A stretch of 64,000 nucleotides of DNA from Aureibaculum luteum (GTDB taxonomy: Bacteria > Bacteroidota > Bacteroidia > Flavobacteriales > Flavobacteriaceae), in assembly GCF_003449015.1 (NCBI RefSeq), contig NZ_QRGD01000006.1, positions 248,001 to 312,000 on the forward strand. The letters are read 5' to 3'. Position numbers and translations under genes: made by a program. Under the pieces are notes generated by a model that was given only the letters and a program-made list of their open reading frames with translations, was not told the origin of the DNA and searched no databases. Shown here one piece after another: positions 63,301 to 64,000 of the stretch; position 1 is the first letter of the stretch; the number at the start of each line of letters is the position of its first letter.

Positions 63301-63511
63301 TACCTTAGGATACTCACTACCTAAAAACGTTTTAGAAAAAATAAACATTTCTAAATTTAGACTTTTTGTTTCTGCTCAAAATCCAATTACAATTACAAAT
63401 TATGATGGTTATGACCCAGAAATTGGGGGAAATGTTGCAAGTAGAGGGCTAGATGTCTCAAGATATCCAATTTCTTCTCTATACAGTTTAGGTGTAAACA
63501 TCGGATTTTAA
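60389..63511 (+). CDS. SusC/RagA-type TonB-dependent outer-membrane transporter (second pair)
   Basis: 1040 residues. Signal peptide about 1-30 (ends NIWAQ), carboxypeptidase-D-like domain (36-110: GTITSSEDGSPIPGATVQIKG), TonB box LEEVVVIGYG (112-121), plug with IQIRGITSLTSGANSPLWVVDGI (landmark RGITSL), and a beta-barrel ending SLYSLGVNIGF. Imports oligosaccharides through the outer membrane. Unlike the first SusC its place is at the downstream end of the operon, after the enzymes, and its SusD partner starts 19 bp later. Two different SusC/SusD pairs flank the whole enzyme set, which agrees with uptake of two oligosaccharide classes. Confidence 0.96.
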   Translation: MKQRKLLTNKLLSRYLFITLLMLLQSNIWAQTQGLTVTGTITSSEDGSPIPGATVQIKGTLTGTTSDFDGLYSIEAKTGDVLIFSFIGMENQNVTVTKAKLNVILVPQAESLEEVVVIGYGTVKKKELTGAVAQVKSADIDQYVTSDVASALQGQVAGVSVVSNSGEPGAQSSIQIRGITSLTSGANSPLWVVDGIPQVGNPGLNMNEIQTFDILKDAASTAVYGSRGAAGVILVTTKKGKEGVMKIDFTHTYGVQNLAESAPLMNASEQIAFETVKETLGFANHISILDANPTWYDNDNDFSQYVLNNNPTTTNYALNVSGGSNKLTYNFSGGYLNTEGTLINSYLKRYNARTSTTYTTDNWKINTSIAVTLEKNEVSSNGLLAVASRYSPYFPLIDPDAEAIFTSDDGPVTTPLNNLAQAIKRENLFRRDILNGSLDITRRITDDLSFNTRVGVSVRNQLQKQFVPAYTLVNPDDFDDTETDPTKSFVNSEAQRLSKFSWDAGLNYNKKFGEHTIGLLAAVTLEEDTFEGFFGQKQGVSNNDINVLNTATINPTTNSLSGYNTTRVGTLGRVQYNYKGKYLFSVLGRYDGSSKFGPNNRWGFFPSASAAWNVSDENFWEPINHIVNNFKIRASYGEVGNDAIADYVFSSTIGQAADYIFSDNDGSFSNGTAVRDYANEVAKWETSKSINFGIDLGFLKNKFVLTAEYYNTKKEDMLFPITYPSSSGAFNQTGNAPFDNFDHRNVVLNVGNMTNQGIELGARYNQKIGESNLRLNATFSKNTNEITSIFNDIPSILNGNSVLVTGDNQNSLITVFATGYEAGAFFIYETNGVVQTDAQLADYQQLGGRESAQKGDLMYVDTNNDGQITAADKVYKGSGLPDFEIGFNMNWNYKNFDLAMNWYGSVGSEIMNGNKAVSYIAGRHPDLSNMWTENNSTSNIPNWSGAKGDINHNGNTDYWLENGDYLRLKLVTLGYSLPKNVLEKINISKFRLFVSAQNPITITNYDGYDPEIGGNVASRGLDVSRYPISSLYSLGVNIGF

Positions 63512-63530
63512 TAAATAAAAAATTTACAAA

Positions 63531-64000
63531 ATGAAAAATTTTAAAAATAAATTAATTGTTTTGATTGTAATGACCAGTTTTTTACAATCATGTAGTGATT
63601 ACTTGGATCAAGTTAATCCAAATGAAGTTTCTACTGATATCTACTATGCAGATCTTGAACAGTCTGATGCGAGTTTAACCGGTGTCTATGGAGGTATGTT
63701 AGATACATATATCGTTAACGCTTGGTCAGAATCTTTACGTTCTGATTTGGCAATTCACTCTTTGCTTAGGTTAAATAACCCAAGACCAAATGCAAGAGTT
63801 ACACCTTATTACGCTCATACTTATAACTCAGGAAGTTTTGATTTTAATAGACAATGGGATGCATTGTATCAAGTAATTTTTAGATCAAATCAGCTAATTA
63901 CTGGACTTGAAAGTATGGATGCTACTTTGAAAAGTAATGACCGTTGGACAGAACAAATGGGACAAGCAAGACTTTTAAGAGGCATGTGTCATTTTTATTT
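63531..64000 (+). CDS. SusD/RagB-like lipoprotein (partial, runs off the window)
   Basis: The first 156 codons of a SusD-type protein, open to the window edge. Translation starts MKNFKNKLIVLIVMTSFLQSC, that is a lipoprotein signal with Cys21, followed by SDYLDQVNPNEVSTD, the usual SusD N-terminus, and later SNQLITGLESM and GQARLLRGMCHFYF, which match the first SusD helical pair. It begins 19 bp after the SusC stop. It forms the second SusC/SusD pair; its C-terminal part, including the glycan-binding region, is outside the window. Confidence 0.93.
   Translation, partial: MKNFKNKLIVLIVMTSFLQSCSDYLDQVNPNEVSTDIYYADLEQSDASLTGVYGGMLDTYIVNAWSESLRSDLAIHSLLRLNNPRPNARVTPYYAHTYNSGSFDFNRQWDALYQVIFRSNQLITGLESMDATLKSNDRWTEQMGQARLLRGMCHFY

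Overview
The window looks like chromosomal DNA of a marine member of the Bacteroidota, most likely a flavobacterium. It is AT-rich, carries two SusC/SusD pairs, a hybrid two-component regulator of the HTCS type, many lipoproteins with a short signal peptide ending in Cys, nine Cys-type sulfatases and a dense set of glycoside hydrolases. No housekeeping gene other than galT and galK is present. Species cannot be named from this sequence.

Layout. (1) About 1-19,528, minus strand, reading right to left: SusC, SusD, a strong hairpin terminator, an ACS/ExuT-type MFS carrier, an enolase-superfamily sugar-acid enzyme, two sulfatases, two tandem GH16 lipoproteins, a cytoplasmic GH127-like enzyme, an FG-GAP/UnbV protein and a sugar porter cut by the window edge. 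(2) 19,745-23,213: an AraC-type regulator (minus) facing galT and galK (plus). (3) 23,214-24,275: about 1 kb without a gene, with a degenerate direct repeat and what looks like the 3' end of a tRNA gene with its terminator. (4) 24,276-28,409: the HTCS sensor-regulator. (5) 28,606-50,925, plus strand: a putative lambda-carrageenase (GH150-like), sulfatase, GH110, GH42-like enzyme, SGNH esterase, two sulfatases, GH2, secreted GH127-like enzyme, sulfatase and a second GH150-like protein. (6) 51,085-51,390: a small EF-hand protein on the minus strand. (7) 51,596-64,000, plus strand: three sulfatases, GH2, GH110, SusC and the start of SusD.

Interpretation. The contents fit a large polysaccharide utilization locus for sulfated red-algal galactan, most likely carrageenan. 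GH110 enzymes (alpha-1,3-D-galactosidase) with the expected D...DD catalytic spacing, two GH2 beta-galactosidase-like enzymes, a GH42-related enzyme and Leloir genes galT/galK indicate a D-galactose polymer with alternating alpha-1,3 and beta-1,4 linkages. Two approximately 900-residue proteins with an N-terminal propeller and a C-terminal domain of unusual type match the architecture of lambda-carrageenase (GH150). GH16 enzymes, GH127-like enzymes and a galactonate-dehydratase/anhydrogalactonate-cycloisomerase-like protein point in addition to kappa/iota-type, anhydrogalactose-containing carrageenan. The best reading is one region able to process hybrid or several carrageenan types: surface endo-enzymes cut, SusCD imports, periplasmic sulfatases and exo-glycosidases finish, and the sugars pass to the cytoplasm through the MFS carriers. 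The substrate and the GH150 and GH127 specificities are inferences. No formylglycine-generating enzyme, anhydrogalactose dehydrogenase, KDG kinase/aldolase, galE or galM is seen here; they must lie elsewhere.
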